Source: Streptomyces toxytricini (lineage in GTDB: Bacteria; Actinomycetota; Actinomycetes; Streptomycetales; Streptomycetaceae). From it: a stretch of DNA of 64,000 nt. Positions 1 to 7,939 of the stretch are shown here, one piece after another; positions within the stretch are counted from its first letter, which is position 1, and each line of letters begins with the position of its first letter. A model generated the notes under the pieces. The model was not told the DNA's origin. It was given only the letters and a program-made list of their open reading frames with translations, and did not search any database. Location of the stretch: assembly GCF_014649915.1 (NCBI RefSeq), contig NZ_BMTY01000027.1, forward strand, positions 43,189 through 107,188, written 5' to 3'. Position numbers and translations under genes: made by a program.

Positions 1-114
1 CCTCCGCCGGGCGGGCCGGCTCGGACGGTGCCAGGCTGGGAGGGAGCGCCGCGACCGGTGCGGGCTTCCCGGCCGGCGGCTCGGCGCTCCACCGCTCACC
101 CGTGGAGATGGGTC

Positions 115-681
115 ATGTCCCCTGGAGCAGCGCCCCGTGCATCCCGCGCCCGCCGGGCGCTCCTCGCGGCCGTCCTGGCCGGCGGCGTCCTGGCCGCCGC
201 CGCCCCTGCCGCCTCCGCAGCCGGGGACGGCGCCCCGATGCGGGCACCCGCGCCGCCGTGCCGTACCGACCAGCTCGTGGCGAACAGCGCCGAGAGGGTC
301 GGCGCCACCGGCTGGCGGATCACCGTCGTCAACGACGGCCCCCGCCCCTGCACGCTGGGCGGCCACCCCCGGATCGCCCTCGCCGGGCAGGGCTCGCCCG
401 ACCGCAACACGCCGCTCACCGTCAGCCCGCAGGGCCGCGCGCGGACCGTGCTGCTGCGCGTCGGCGGCACCGCCGCGACCGTCGTCACGTTCACGCCGGT
501 CCTGGGCGAAGCCGACGGCTACTGCGCCTCCGGCGCCGATCCGACGGTCGCGCCCTCGCTCGTCGTCGGTGTCCCAGGCGCCCGTGGAGGCCTTCAGCTC
601 GCGCCGGACGACGGAGGCGAGTTCGCCCTGTGCGGCAGCACCGTCCGCGCCACCCCCTTCCGTGCTGCGCCCGCCAACTGA
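115..681 (+). CDS. Secreted DUF4232-type protein
   Basis: 188 residues. The chosen ATG follows GGAGATG and gives a clean Sec signal: an Arg-rich n-region (RASRARR), an Ala/Leu/Val core of about 18 residues and an ASA-type cleavage site near residue 36. The mature part has the DUF4232 look: a first Cys in PPCRTDQL, then WRITVVNDGPRPCTLGG, where the Cys sits in a beta-sandwich-like core, and later single cysteines (GYCAS, ALCGS) that could form disulfides. An in-frame ATG at 28 would add an implausible Arg-rich extension before the signal. DUF4232 proteins are secreted or lipid-anchored in actinomycetes and have no assigned reaction. Nothing nearby suggests a specific partner. Confidence 0.8.
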   Translation: MSPGAAPRASRARRALLAAVLAGGVLAAAAPAASAAGDGAPMRAPAPPCRTDQLVANSAERVGATGWRITVVNDGPRPCTLGGHPRIALAGQGSPDRNTPLTVSPQGRARTVLLRVGGTAATVVTFTPVLGEADGYCASGADPTVAPSLVVGVPGARGGLQLAPDDGGEFALCGSTVRATPFRAAPAN

Positions 682-703
682 CCCCGGACCTGCGGAAAAA
701 ACG

Positions 704-733
704 TTGCCGCCCGCTCCGGCCGGCGCCTAAGGT
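704..733 (+). promoter_or_regulatory. Candidate promoter for the tRNA-like transcript
   Basis: TTGCCG (704-709), an 18-nt spacer, then TAAGGT (728-733). A start about 7 nt after the -10 would fall at roughly 740, just before the cloverleaf at 747, so the tRNA-like element would be the first thing transcribed. This is a match by eye to a vegetative-type promoter. Confidence 0.45.
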
Positions 734-746
734 CGACCGCACCGAA

Positions 747-820
747 CGGCGTGTAGCTCAGCGAGTCAGAGCACCGGGCTTCCTACCCGGAGGGCGCAGG
801 GGCAGGTCCTGCCACGCCGG
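747..820 (+). tRNA. tRNA-like cloverleaf, anticodon TCC, with an abnormal elbow
   Basis: All four stems pair perfectly: acceptor 747-753 with 813-819 (7 bp), D stem 756-759 with 769-772, anticodon stem 774-778 with 786-790, T stem 796-800 with 808-812. T8, A14 and A21 are in place. The anticodon loop is CTTCCTA, so the nominal anticodon is TCC (Gly). Two things are wrong for an elongator tRNA. The T loop is GGCAGGT, without T54, T55 and A58, and the D loop is AGCGAGTCA, where G18 is A. Residue 37 is T, usually a purine. C1-G72 and G73 do not match the usual bacterial tRNA-Gly identity (G1-C72, U73). CCA is not encoded. It may be a decaying tRNA, a specialised tRNA or a tRNA-like mRNA leader. 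The next start codon lies at 823. Confidence 0.55.
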
Positions 821-822
821 CT

Positions 823-3204
823 ATGAACGACGACGCTGACCAGCAGCACCCGATGCCCGACGCCCGCCCCGCCGTGACCGTGTCGGCCGGATACGCCGCC
901 GACCAACTGCGGCGGGCGCTGCGCACCTCCCTGACCCATGCCGACCCGGCCACACGGTCCCGCGCGGCCGGGCGGATGGAGAAGTGGCGGGCGGTGCTCG
1001 CGGGCATGGCCGACGGCACCCTGGCGGTCGGCTCCCGTACGCCCGTCGCCGGCCTGCCCGCCTGGGTCACCCCCGAGGTCGTCCGGGGCGGCTTCGCCAC
1101 CGGCACTCCCGCCGCCGGCGGCCCGCTCGCCCCGTACGAGGAGGAGGCCGCCCGCCGGGCCGGCGTACCCGCGGACCGCGCCGCCCTCTTCGCGCACGCC
1201 CTGACGGAGGACGGCCTCGCCGGCCTGTGGCAGCTCCTCGACAGCGGCCGGTACGAGGTCGCGCTGCCCGAGGAGGCCGCCCTGCTCACCGTCGCCTGGC
1301 TGGTGCGAGCCGACGACTTCGAGGCCGCCGCCGAACTCGTCACCGGGCTGCGGCCGTTCGCGGACCGGCTGCGGTTCCTGCCGCGCCCCGCCGACCGGCC
1401 CGCCGCCGCCGACGAGGACGCCGTGCACCGCCGCACCGTCGGCGAGGCCGCCGCCGCGCTGCGGGCCCGGCGGCCGAAGGAGGCCGTGGAGGCGCAGCGC
1501 GAGGCGCTGTCCGTGTGGCGGCCCTTCGACGACGAACTCCTCGCCTACTGGCTCCCCCGCACCGGCGCAGAAGCCGCCACCCCGGCGCGCACCGGCGTAC
1601 GGGACGGCAGCGCCCGCGCCGCGCGTACGGCGGCCCCCTGCGCGGAGGCCGCGCGCCTGCTGGAGCGCTACCGCACCCTCGCGGCGGCCCACACGCGGTG
1701 CGGCAAGCACCGCAACCCCAAGAGCAACACCGCCATCCTGCTGCGGGCTTTGGAGGACGCCGCCGCCGGCCGTCCGCAGGAGCCCCGGCTCGCCGGACTG
1801 CTGCGGCACGCCGTGGCGTCGGCGGTCGCCAAGCGCGGCCGCCCCGGCTCGCCCGAGCACGCCCGGCTGCGTGCCGAGCAGGCCCGCCAGGCCGCCCTTC
1901 CGGCGCACCACCGCATCGCCGCGGCCGTCGCCGACCGGCTCGCGGACCTCGACCAGGGCGCGGGTACGCCCGACGTGGACGGCCCCGTCGCCCCGATCGG
2001 CGTCTCCGAGGCCGAGGCGACCGGCCTGCCCGCAGGCACGGCGGTCCCGCCGCGGCTGCGACAGGCGGTCTTCGGCGCGCTGAGCGCCCCGCCCGAGACC
2101 CTCGTCGCGCGCGGCCTCGTCCCGTCGGCGGAGGTGCTGGCCGCGCTCGTGCCGCAGCTCGTCGCCAACGCGACGGCCGCCCGCCACGCCGACCCGGCGC
2201 TGCGCACCCTGGCCGCCGCCACCTACCGGGCGTTCCGCAACCGCCGTTCGCTGCTGCTGGTCAACTACGCGCACCAGGTGCGCGTCGACGAGCTGCCCTG
2301 GGTGAAGGCCGTCGCCGCGCACGGCACCGACGCCGACACCGGGGCCCGGGCGCGGGCCGCGGCGCACGCCGCCCTGCGCCGGGTCGGCGACCTGGCCGTC
2401 GGCGCGTTCCCCGGCACGCTGCTGCCCAATCCGCTGGTGAGGGAGATGTCCCACCTGGCGCAGCAGGCGGAGTTGTCCGCGCCGTTCACCGAGGAGCTCG
2501 CCGCCGACATCTTCATGGGGGGCTTCTCCCCGAAGTTCCTCGCCGCGGCGCGCACCGCCGCCGACCTCCTCGACGGCAGCCTGTACGCCCGCTACTACGG
2601 GATCGACTGCGCCGCCGTGCGCAGCATGGCCGTCGTGCACGCCGCGGACGGCCTCGGCAGCCCGTCCCGGCGGCCCCGTACGGTCGCGGCGTTCGACCGG
2701 CTGTGCGCGGAGCGCGCGGACGGGGACGGGGGGCGCTCCTGGTCGCCGGCGGCCAACGGCACCGTCATCGAACAGGCGCAGATCCTCACCACCCACAACC
2801 TGGCCGCCTTGGTGCGGTACGCGGACGTGGCGCCCGCGGCCGGATGGGAGGCGCTGGCGGGGGACTGCCTGGCGACGGTGTGCCGGCTCGTCACCCGCGT
2901 CCACGGCCACCCCCGCCCCCTCGGGACGCTCAAGGACGCGGCATACGCGTGGCGGCAGATGCTGTTCCACCTGTCGCTGTGCCCGCCCGGCCGGCAGGCG
3001 GCGTTCGTCGAGCACGCCGCGGCCGAAGCGGCCCGGCAGCCCTGGCACACCGCGGCACGCCTGGCCCCGGCGGTCGCCGGGCTGCGCCTGGTCGCGGCCG
3101 GCGGGACGTTCGAGGCGGACGGCACCGCCCTGGGCGGACTCGCGCGCCGCTTCCAGGGCTGGACGACCACCGGGCACTGGATGCGGGGCCGATCGGCCGG
3201 CTGA
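823..3204 (+). CDS. Large hypothetical protein behind the tRNA-like element
   Basis: 793 residues, Ala/Arg/Leu-rich, apparently helical throughout, with no signal peptide and no clear membrane segment. I do not recognise the family. Visible landmarks are a charged N-terminal region with a KWRAVLAGMADGTL stretch, a CGKHRNPKSNTAILLRAL segment near residue 290 and a conserved-looking C-terminal third. The start is odd: the ATG at 823 comes two bases after the tRNA-like element and has no Shine-Dalgarno sequence in range (the nearest, GGAGGG at 789-794, is inside the cloverleaf about 28 nt away). An in-frame ATG at 853 also lacks one. Codon use is normal for the window, so the reading frame itself looks real. 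Confidence 0.75.
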   Translation: MNDDADQQHPMPDARPAVTVSAGYAADQLRRALRTSLTHADPATRSRAAGRMEKWRAVLAGMADGTLAVGSRTPVAGLPAWVTPEVVRGGFATGTPAAGGPLAPYEEEAARRAGVPADRAALFAHALTEDGLAGLWQLLDSGRYEVALPEEAALLTVAWLVRADDFEAAAELVTGLRPFADRLRFLPRPADRPAAADEDAVHRRTVGEAAAALRARRPKEAVEAQREALSVWRPFDDELLAYWLPRTGAEAATPARTGVRDGSARAARTAAPCAEAARLLERYRTLAAAHTRCGKHRNPKSNTAILLRALEDAAAGRPQEPRLAGLLRHAVASAVAKRGRPGSPEHARLRAEQARQAALPAHHRIAAAVADRLADLDQGAGTPDVDGPVAPIGVSEAEATGLPAGTAVPPRLRQAVFGALSAPPETLVARGLVPSAEVLAALVPQLVANATAARHADPALRTLAAATYRAFRNRRSLLLVNYAHQVRVDELPWVKAVAAHGTDADTGARARAAAHAALRRVGDLAVGAFPGTLLPNPLVREMSHLAQQAELSAPFTEELAADIFMGGFSPKFLAAARTAADLLDGSLYARYYGIDCAAVRSMAVVHAADGLGSPSRRPRTVAAFDRLCAERADGDGGRSWSPAANGTVIEQAQILTTHNLAALVRYADVAPAAGWEALAGDCLATVCRLVTRVHGHPRPLGTLKDAAYAWRQMLFHLSLCPPGRQAAFVEHAAAEAARQPWHTAARLAPAVAGLRLVAAGGTFEADGTALGGLARRFQGWTTTGHWMRGRSAG

Positions 3205-3445
3205 GCCGGGCGGGGGGCGCCGCGGCTCGGGACGGGGGAGTGGTGTCGCCCACATCCCGAGTCGACGGATTCCCAGGCGGATGCGGTGGTTTGTGCATCG
3301 ATCCGTAGGGGCCCGGTGGTCGCAGCCGTGGAGCCGACGGACCGAACCCTTCCGACAGGGGGTCAGCCGGTGTCGAAATCCAGGCGGTTGTCGGAGCCGG
3401 ATGGCACCATCTGGCGCGTGGTTCGAACGGCTACAGGGGGTAGGC

Positions 3446-3712
3446 ATGGCGAACACGTACGACTGGCCGCGCGGAGCGGAGAGCACCGACAGCGAGGCGC
3501 TGGAGCGCTGGCTGGACGCCCGGGGGTGGGAGGTCGACCCGACGGTGTTCATGGCGGGCGTCCTCGGCCCGGCCGTCCAGGTGCGCCCGGCCGGCGAGAC
3601 CGCGTTCGAGGACGAAGCGGGCCTGCTGATCCTGCCCGGTGAGACGGTGGAGTTCGACGGCCGGCGCATGCGCATCGTCCCGCCGCTCGCCGCCGCGGCC
3701 GCCTCCGCGTAG
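3446..3712 (+). CDS. Small hypothetical protein
   Basis: 88 residues starting MANTYDWPRG. The ATG has a good AGGGGG (about 3434-3439) upstream, and the frame could extend further 5' only through Arg/Ser-rich sequence with poor codon use. The protein is acidic and probably cytoplasmic, with the pattern LERWLDARGWEVDPT then a beta-rich half (VQVRPAGETAF, LLILPGETVEFDG) and an Ala-rich tail. I do not recognise a family. It stands alone: the 241-bp gap upstream holds its probable promoter, and a long gene-poor stretch follows. Confidence 0.6.
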   Translation: MANTYDWPRGAESTDSEALERWLDARGWEVDPTVFMAGVLGPAVQVRPAGETAFEDEAGLLILPGETVEFDGRRMRIVPPLAAAAASA

Positions 3713-4477
3713 CGGCGCCCGCGGGGGTTCAGCCGGCCTGTAAGCGGCGTACGGTTCCCGCAATTCACCCGGCGCATTGCATCACGGAGGGCGTCCCGCG
3801 CCGGGCAGGAACAGCGGGCGGAGGATTCCGTGGCACGGGCCGGGGCGTGCGCCGTCCGGGCGCGGATGTCACCCGCCCGGCCTACCATGAAACGGCCGGA
3901 CCGCTCCCCGGCCGCGTGTGGCCGCGCCCGGGCGGCTCCGGCATTTCCGCAGGCCGCGGCGCCCGTCTCGGGGGATCCACGGGCTGCACGGCCGCCTTCG
4001 CCACCGGACGGGAGGGCGCGATGTCCGCGTACCGCACCGCAGCCGCCGACGGCCGGAGCACCCGGGTCCCGAGGGGGACTCGCCCCAGCGCGCACGGGAC
4101 CCGGTATTCCGGCTATTGAACGAGCGGGGGGCGTGCAGCGATTTCATGCGCCCGCGCAAAGCGCCGGCCTTCGACCTCTGTATGGCGAAATCGTTGTGGC
4201 GAGAATTGCATCTGCCATGAATTGGTAATGCCTTGGTAAATTGGGCGCTGCTCCTGTGGTGTGGAATGCGCCGCGGGTTTTCCGCCGGACCCCGGCTTCC
4301 CCCGGGCCCGTCCCCGTGTGCCGCACCACCCGCCCCAGCAGCGCATCCGGACCCGACCCGACCACACCGCGCCCATACGGCACACCCCCCTGCGGGCGCA
4401 GGAGGCAGGCCCTCGTGCACCCCTCATCGAAACGGCGCGCCCATGCCGCCCCGATCGACGAACGGGAAACCCCGCCC
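3713..4477. other. Gene-poor 765-bp stretch before the SulP gene
   Basis: No convincing long gene. The only small frame with a good ribosome site is 4021-4119 (+), 32 residues (MSAYRTAAADGRST...), preceded by GGGAGG. It is short and basic and may be chance. From about 4140 to 4260 the base composition drops and looks like promoter DNA for the transporter, including the TTGGTAA repeats listed separately. The last 200 bp are GC-rich leader. Confidence 0.5.
4222..4239 (+). promoter_or_regulatory. Direct repeat TTGGTAA x2, 11-bp period
   Basis: TTGGTAA at 4222-4228 and again at 4233-4239, exactly 11 bp apart (one helical turn), in the AT-richer stretch upstream of the SulP gene. This spacing is typical of response-regulator sites such as PHO boxes, but the unit is not the GTTCACC consensus. 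The regulator is unknown. Confidence 0.35.
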
Positions 4478-6013
4478 ATGACCGACACCACTTCCGTGTT
4501 CGCCGCATTCCGGCGCCCCGCCCTGTTCCGCAAGGAGGCGATGGCCTCCCTCGTCGTCTTCCTCGTCGCCCTGCCGCTGTGCGTCGGCGTGGCCGTCGCC
4601 TCCGGAGTCCCCGCCGAACTCGGCCTCATCACCGGCATCGTCGGCGGCATCGTCGTCGGCCTCATGCCCGGCAGCAGACTCCAGGTGAGCGGGCCGGCCG
4701 CCGGCCTGACCGTCCTGGTCTTCGAAGCCGTACGGGAATTCGGGCTCGGCATGCTCGGTGTCATCGTGCTCGCCACCGGACTGCTCCAGGTCGTCCTCGG
4801 GTGGGCGCGGTGCGGCCGCTGGTTCCGGGCGATCTCCGTCTCGGTGGTCCAGGGCATGCTCGCGGGCATCGGACTGGTCCTCGTCGTCGGCCAGTTGTAC
4901 ACCGTCGCCGGGGCGGAGCAGCCGCACTCCGGGCTCCGCAAGATCCTCGGGATCCCCGGACTCCTCGCCGAAACCGCGACCAGCGGCCCCGCCCTGACGG
5001 CGGCCGGCGTCGGCGCGTTCACCGGCGCCGTCCTCGTCGCCTGGAAGAAGGCGCCCGCCCGGGTGCGCGCCGTGCCGGCGCCGCTCGCCGCGGTGGCCCT
5101 CGCCACCGCGGGAACGGCGGGCCTGGGGCTGGACGTTCCGAAGGTCGAGGTGCAAGGGCTCCTCGCGGCGATCCAGCCGCCCAGCCTGAGCGACCTCGGC
5201 GGACTGGGCACCCTGGCCGTCCTCGGCACCGTCCTCGCCTTCACCCTCATCGCGTCCGCCGAATCCCTCTTCAGTGCCGCCGCCGTGGACCGCATGCACG
5301 ACGGCCCCCGCACCCACTACGACAAGGAACTCGTCGCGCAGGGAGTCGGCAACACCGTCTGCGGCGCCCTCGGCGCCCTCCCCATGACCGCCGTCATCGT
5401 GCGCAGCTCCGCCAACGTGCAGGCCGGCGCGACGACCCAGCTCTCCCGCGTCCTGCACGGCGTGTGGCTGCTGCTGTTCACGGTCCTGTGGCCGACCGCC
5501 ATCGGCGTCATCCCGCTCGCCGCGCTCGCCGCCGTGCTCATCCACGCCGGATGCAAGCTGATCCCCGTCAAGGCGCTGGCGCAGCTGTGGCGCGAGCACC
5601 GCGGCGAAGCCGTCATCCTGTGCGCGACGGCCGCGGCCATCGTGACGACGAGCATGTTCGAAGGCGTGGTCCTCGGGCTCCTGCTGGCCGTCGTCAAGTG
5701 CGCCTGGGAGACCTCCAAGGTGCAGGTCACCGTACGGGAACTGGTCGGCGGGCGGACCGTGGTGGCGCTCACCGGCAACGCGACCTTCCTGCGCCTGCCG
5801 CACATCCTGGAAACCCTGGAGGCACTGCCGCGCGGCCGGCCCGTCGAACTCGACCTCACCGAGGTGCGCCACCTCGACCACGCCTGCCGGGCGGCGCTGG
5901 AGGGCTGGGCGGAGCGGCACCGCGAGGTCGGCACGGCGCCCGTGCGGGTCAGGGAACCGGCCGCGCAGGAGGCCGGCGGGGCCGGACCGGGGCCGTCGGC
6001 GGCGGGAGGCTGA
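4478..6013 (+). CDS. SulP-family inorganic anion transporter
   Basis: 511 residues, an integral membrane protein of the SLC26/SulP type expected to move sulfate, bicarbonate or a related anion. It opens with a short cytoplasmic segment, then LASLVVFLVALPLCVGVAVASGVP-type helices and the GLITGIVGGIVVGLMPGS and QVSGPAAGLTVLV segments typical of SulP helices 1-3. HYDKELVAQGVGNTVCGALGALP is the conserved cytoplasmic block before the late helices. The C-terminus (about 430-495) is a shortened STAS-like domain with LDLTEVRHLDHACRAAL. The start at 4478 matches the family N-terminus, but the ribosome site (GGGAAA) is weak. No carbonic anhydrase or sulfate-reduction gene is adjacent, so the substrate is open. 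Confidence 0.9.
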   Translation: MTDTTSVFAAFRRPALFRKEAMASLVVFLVALPLCVGVAVASGVPAELGLITGIVGGIVVGLMPGSRLQVSGPAAGLTVLVFEAVREFGLGMLGVIVLATGLLQVVLGWARCGRWFRAISVSVVQGMLAGIGLVLVVGQLYTVAGAEQPHSGLRKILGIPGLLAETATSGPALTAAGVGAFTGAVLVAWKKAPARVRAVPAPLAAVALATAGTAGLGLDVPKVEVQGLLAAIQPPSLSDLGGLGTLAVLGTVLAFTLIASAESLFSAAAVDRMHDGPRTHYDKELVAQGVGNTVCGALGALPMTAVIVRSSANVQAGATTQLSRVLHGVWLLLFTVLWPTAIGVIPLAALAAVLIHAGCKLIPVKALAQLWREHRGEAVILCATAAAIVTTSMFEGVVLGLLLAVVKCAWETSKVQVTVRELVGGRTVVALTGNATFLRLPHILETLEALPRGRPVELDLTEVRHLDHACRAALEGWAERHREVGTAPVRVREPAAQEAGGAGPGPSAAGG

Positions 6014-6186
6014 CGCACACGCCTTCCGGCGGCGGGCACCGGAGCCGCGGAGGGCGGCCCCGCGCGCCCGGCCCCGGGCCGCCCCGAACTGCTCCCCGGC
6101 GGCTCGAAGCCGGGCCGAATCCCGGCGGAGCGCGCAGGATTCAGGCCGTCCTTCTGGCCGACCGGCGGCGAATCCTTGGTTTTCCC

Positions 6187-6216
6187 TTGTCCGCTTCTTG
6201 GGCCCCCCTTTACTGT
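6187..6216 (+). promoter_or_regulatory. Candidate promoter of the repeat-peptide gene
   Basis: TTGTCC (6187-6192), an 18-nt spacer, then TACTGT (6211-6216), about 60 bp upstream of the peptide start. The surrounding sequence is less GC-rich than the genes, as expected of promoter DNA. Confidence 0.45.
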
Positions 6217-6277
6217 CTGGGGGCGGCGGAGCAAAGCAGCACTCTCGCCGCAATTCCCCATCTATCGGAGGTATCCC

Positions 6278-6430
6278 ATGGAGCAGCTCATCCGCAAGAT
6301 GACGCAGGACGACGTCTGGAACCGCTGGGTCGCCGCGAACTCCGCCCAGGGGGCGAAGGACGGGTGCATCAGCGCCTCCCCGAAGGCGGGCTGCATCAGC
6401 GCCGCCGGCAAGGCCGGCTGCATCTCCTGA
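6278..6430 (+). CDS. Candidate RiPP precursor with three KxGCIS repeats
   Basis: A 50-residue peptide with a strong ribosome site (CGGAGG, seven bases before the ATG) and its own promoter. Residues 1-26 are leader-like (MEQLIRKMTQDDVWNRWVAA, then NSAQGA): amphipathic, with a WNRW motif. Residues 27-50 are a repeated core with a 9-residue period: K27-DGCIS-ASP, K36-AGCIS-AAG, K45-AGCIS, ending exactly at the C-terminus. The three cysteines (30, 39, 48) each sit in an identical GCIS. There is no Sec signal. A leader followed by tandem Cys/Ser-rich cores, directly upstream of an adenylate-forming enzyme and a GRDP-like protein, fits a ribosomally made, modified peptide. No family I know has this core. 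A metal-binding or redox peptide is the main alternative. Confidence 0.7.
   Translation: MEQLIRKMTQDDVWNRWVAANSAQGAKDGCISASPKAGCISAAGKAGCIS
6356..6427 (+). repeat. Three tandem 27-bp coding repeats
   Basis: Codons 27-50 of the peptide: two full 27-bp units and a final 18-bp unit, encoding KDGCISASP, KAGCISAAG and KAGCIS. The units differ at synonymous positions (AAG GAC GGG TGC, AAG GCG GGC TGC, AAG GCC GGC TGC), so the amino-acid repeat seems kept by selection rather than by recent DNA duplication. Confidence 0.8.
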
Positions 6431-6485
6431 CGGCCGTGGCGCCCGGCACCGCCTGAGGCGGGGTCCCGAAGGCCGGCACCGCACC

Positions 6486-6504
6486 GGCAGGGCCGCCCCC
6501 TGCC
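6486..6504 (+). terminator. Intercistronic hairpin, possible attenuator
   Basis: GGCAGGG (6486-6492), loop CCGCC, CCCTGCC (6498-6504): a perfect 7-bp GC stem 55 bp after the peptide stop and about 100 bp before the adenylating-enzyme gene. A partial terminator here would give more peptide than enzyme, as is common in RiPP operons. There is no U-tract. Confidence 0.4.
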
Positions 6505-6601
6505 CGCGCCGCCGGCCCGACGGCCCCGCCCGGCGGCCGGGACCGACCCGCCGCTCCGCCGCCCGCCGCCACTTCCGCGCCCCGCACACCCGAAGGTGGT
6601 C

Positions 6602-7939
6602 ATGGACGCCACACCCGCCCCGAGCGGCACCCCGGACGCGGACGGACTCCCGTCCGCCGAAGTCCTCGCCTGCATCCGGGACATACCCCTCTACCAGCCC
6701 GCCCTCGCCCGCGGCCGCTTCCCGATCCTGGAGAAGCCCGACATCGCCCGCGGCTTCCCCGACAACTGGATGACGCCGCGCCTGGCCGCCGCACTGGAGT
6801 CCGGCGAAGCCGAGTACGTCCTGTCGACGGGTACCAACCACGCCCGGATGCAGCTCATCCGGCCCCCGTACTTCCTGCTCCGCTCCTACTACCGGCTGTG
6901 GAGCGAGCACCCCGACCTCGCCCACACCTGGGAGAGCGGCTGCCGGCGCGTCTCGCTGACGACCGTCCTCGCCACCGAGCACGTCGCCCGCGTCAACGCC
7001 CGCAAGAACGGCACGGAACCCGCGGCCGAGCCGTCCCTCGACGACCGCAGGCTCGACGACCGCACCCTCTACCTCAACCTGAGCCTGGACCCGGGGCAGT
7101 GGAGCCGCGACGACGTCGCGCGGATGCTCGCCGAGATCCGCCGCGTCCGCACCGAACACCCCAAGGGCGACTACCACCTGGACTGCTCCGGCTGTCACCT
7201 GGCCCACCTCGTGCACCGCGCGGAGGCCTTCGGCCTGTGGAATCCGGAGGACTTTCCCCGCCCGGCGAGCATCGTGACCGCATACGAGTACACCCCGGCC
7301 AACGTCCGCCGCTACCTCACCGACCGGTTCGACGTCCCCGTCATCGACCTGTTCGGCAGCACCGAGCTGGGCTACCTCTTCCACAGCGACCGCCACGGCC
7401 GCTACCACCCCTACCTGGACCGGATGAGCGTCGAACTGGTGCCCGTCGCCCCCGGCAGCGGCATCCACAGCCTCATCGTCACCAGCATCCGCAACCCGTA
7501 CATGCCGCTGGTCCGCTACCGCTCCGGGGACTGCGTCCGCACCGCCGACGGCAGTCCCGACCCCGCGCAGATCACCGCCTTCTGCGGCCGGGAGAAGGAG
7601 CTGCTCGCCACCCCGCACGGCCCCGTGGCCCACGCCGACGTCGACGGCGTCGTCACCGCCACCGCCCCGCAGGTCTTCCTCGCCCGCCTGGACGTGGCCG
7701 CGGGCGACCCCGCCGCACCCTCCCGGCTGCACTACACCACCTTCGACGGCCGCCCCCTGGACGCCGACCGGGCCTCCGCCCTCGCCTCCGGCCTCACCGC
7801 CCTGACCGGCCGCCCCTGCACCACCGCCCACCGGGCGCACCTCCCCATCGGCAGGTCGGGCAAGTACGCCTGGCTCGCCGCCCACGACGACCCGGCCGCC
7901 GCGCCCGCCGCGCAGCCGCCGCAAGGAGGCACGGCATGA
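6602..7939 (+). CDS. PaaK/CapK-like adenylate-forming enzyme of the peptide locus
   Basis: 445 residues. Adenylate-forming motifs are recognisable in order: a Thr-rich phosphate loop STGTNH (75-80, in place of SSGTTG), FGSTELGYLF (251-260, the A5 GSTE block), YRSGD (306-310, the A7 ATP-ribose Asp), GREKELL (329-335) and a C-terminal GRSGK (417-421) that could supply the catalytic Lys. This is the architecture of phenylacetate-CoA ligase, CapK and LuxE-type enzymes, which activate a carboxylate as an acyl-AMP. A DCSGCH motif (194-199) could bind metal or carry a thioester. The ATG follows GAAGGTGG. The gene overlaps the next one by ATGA. The substrate is not predictable; the peptide carboxylate or a small acid to be attached to it are both possible. 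Confidence 0.75.
   Translation: MDATPAPSGTPDADGLPSAEVLACIRDIPLYQPALARGRFPILEKPDIARGFPDNWMTPRLAAALESGEAEYVLSTGTNHARMQLIRPPYFLLRSYYRLWSEHPDLAHTWESGCRRVSLTTVLATEHVARVNARKNGTEPAAEPSLDDRRLDDRTLYLNLSLDPGQWSRDDVARMLAEIRRVRTEHPKGDYHLDCSGCHLAHLVHRAEAFGLWNPEDFPRPASIVTAYEYTPANVRRYLTDRFDVPVIDLFGSTELGYLFHSDRHGRYHPYLDRMSVELVPVAPGSGIHSLIVTSIRNPYMPLVRYRSGDCVRTADGSPDPAQITAFCGREKELLATPHGPVAHADVDGVVTATAPQVFLARLDVAAGDPAAPSRLHYTTFDGRPLDADRASALASGLTALTGRPCTTAHRAHLPIGRSGKYAWLAAHDDPAAAPAAQPPQGGTA

Noticed and set aside
28..114. 5' extension of the DUF4232 gene to an ATG at 28
   Set aside because: It would place an Arg/Pro-rich stretch before a clean signal peptide. ATG 115 has GGAGATG upstream.
747..820. A standard functional tRNA-Gly(TCC)
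   Set aside because: T-loop and D-loop consensus residues are lost, residue 37 is T, and acceptor and discriminator bases are not tRNA-Gly-like.
766..4095. Another very long minus-strand open frame opposite the 793-residue protein
   Set aside because: It has the same mirror effect, with low-complexity translation and no ribosome site.
4021..4119. A 32-residue basic peptide gene with GGGAGG upstream
   Set aside because: It is too short and of ordinary composition. It is noted in the gene-poor region entry but not called a gene.
4478..6013. SulP transporter as part of the repeat-peptide cluster
   Set aside because: The peptide has its own promoter and a 264-bp gap separates them. Sulfate for Cys chemistry is imaginable but there is no sequence link.
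4424..7924. A 1,166-codon open frame on the minus strand opposite SulP, the peptide and the adenylating enzyme
   Set aside because: It is a mirror frame caused by G/C-biased third positions. Its composition is Gly/Arg/Val/Ala without domains, and it opposes three genes with recognisable motifs.
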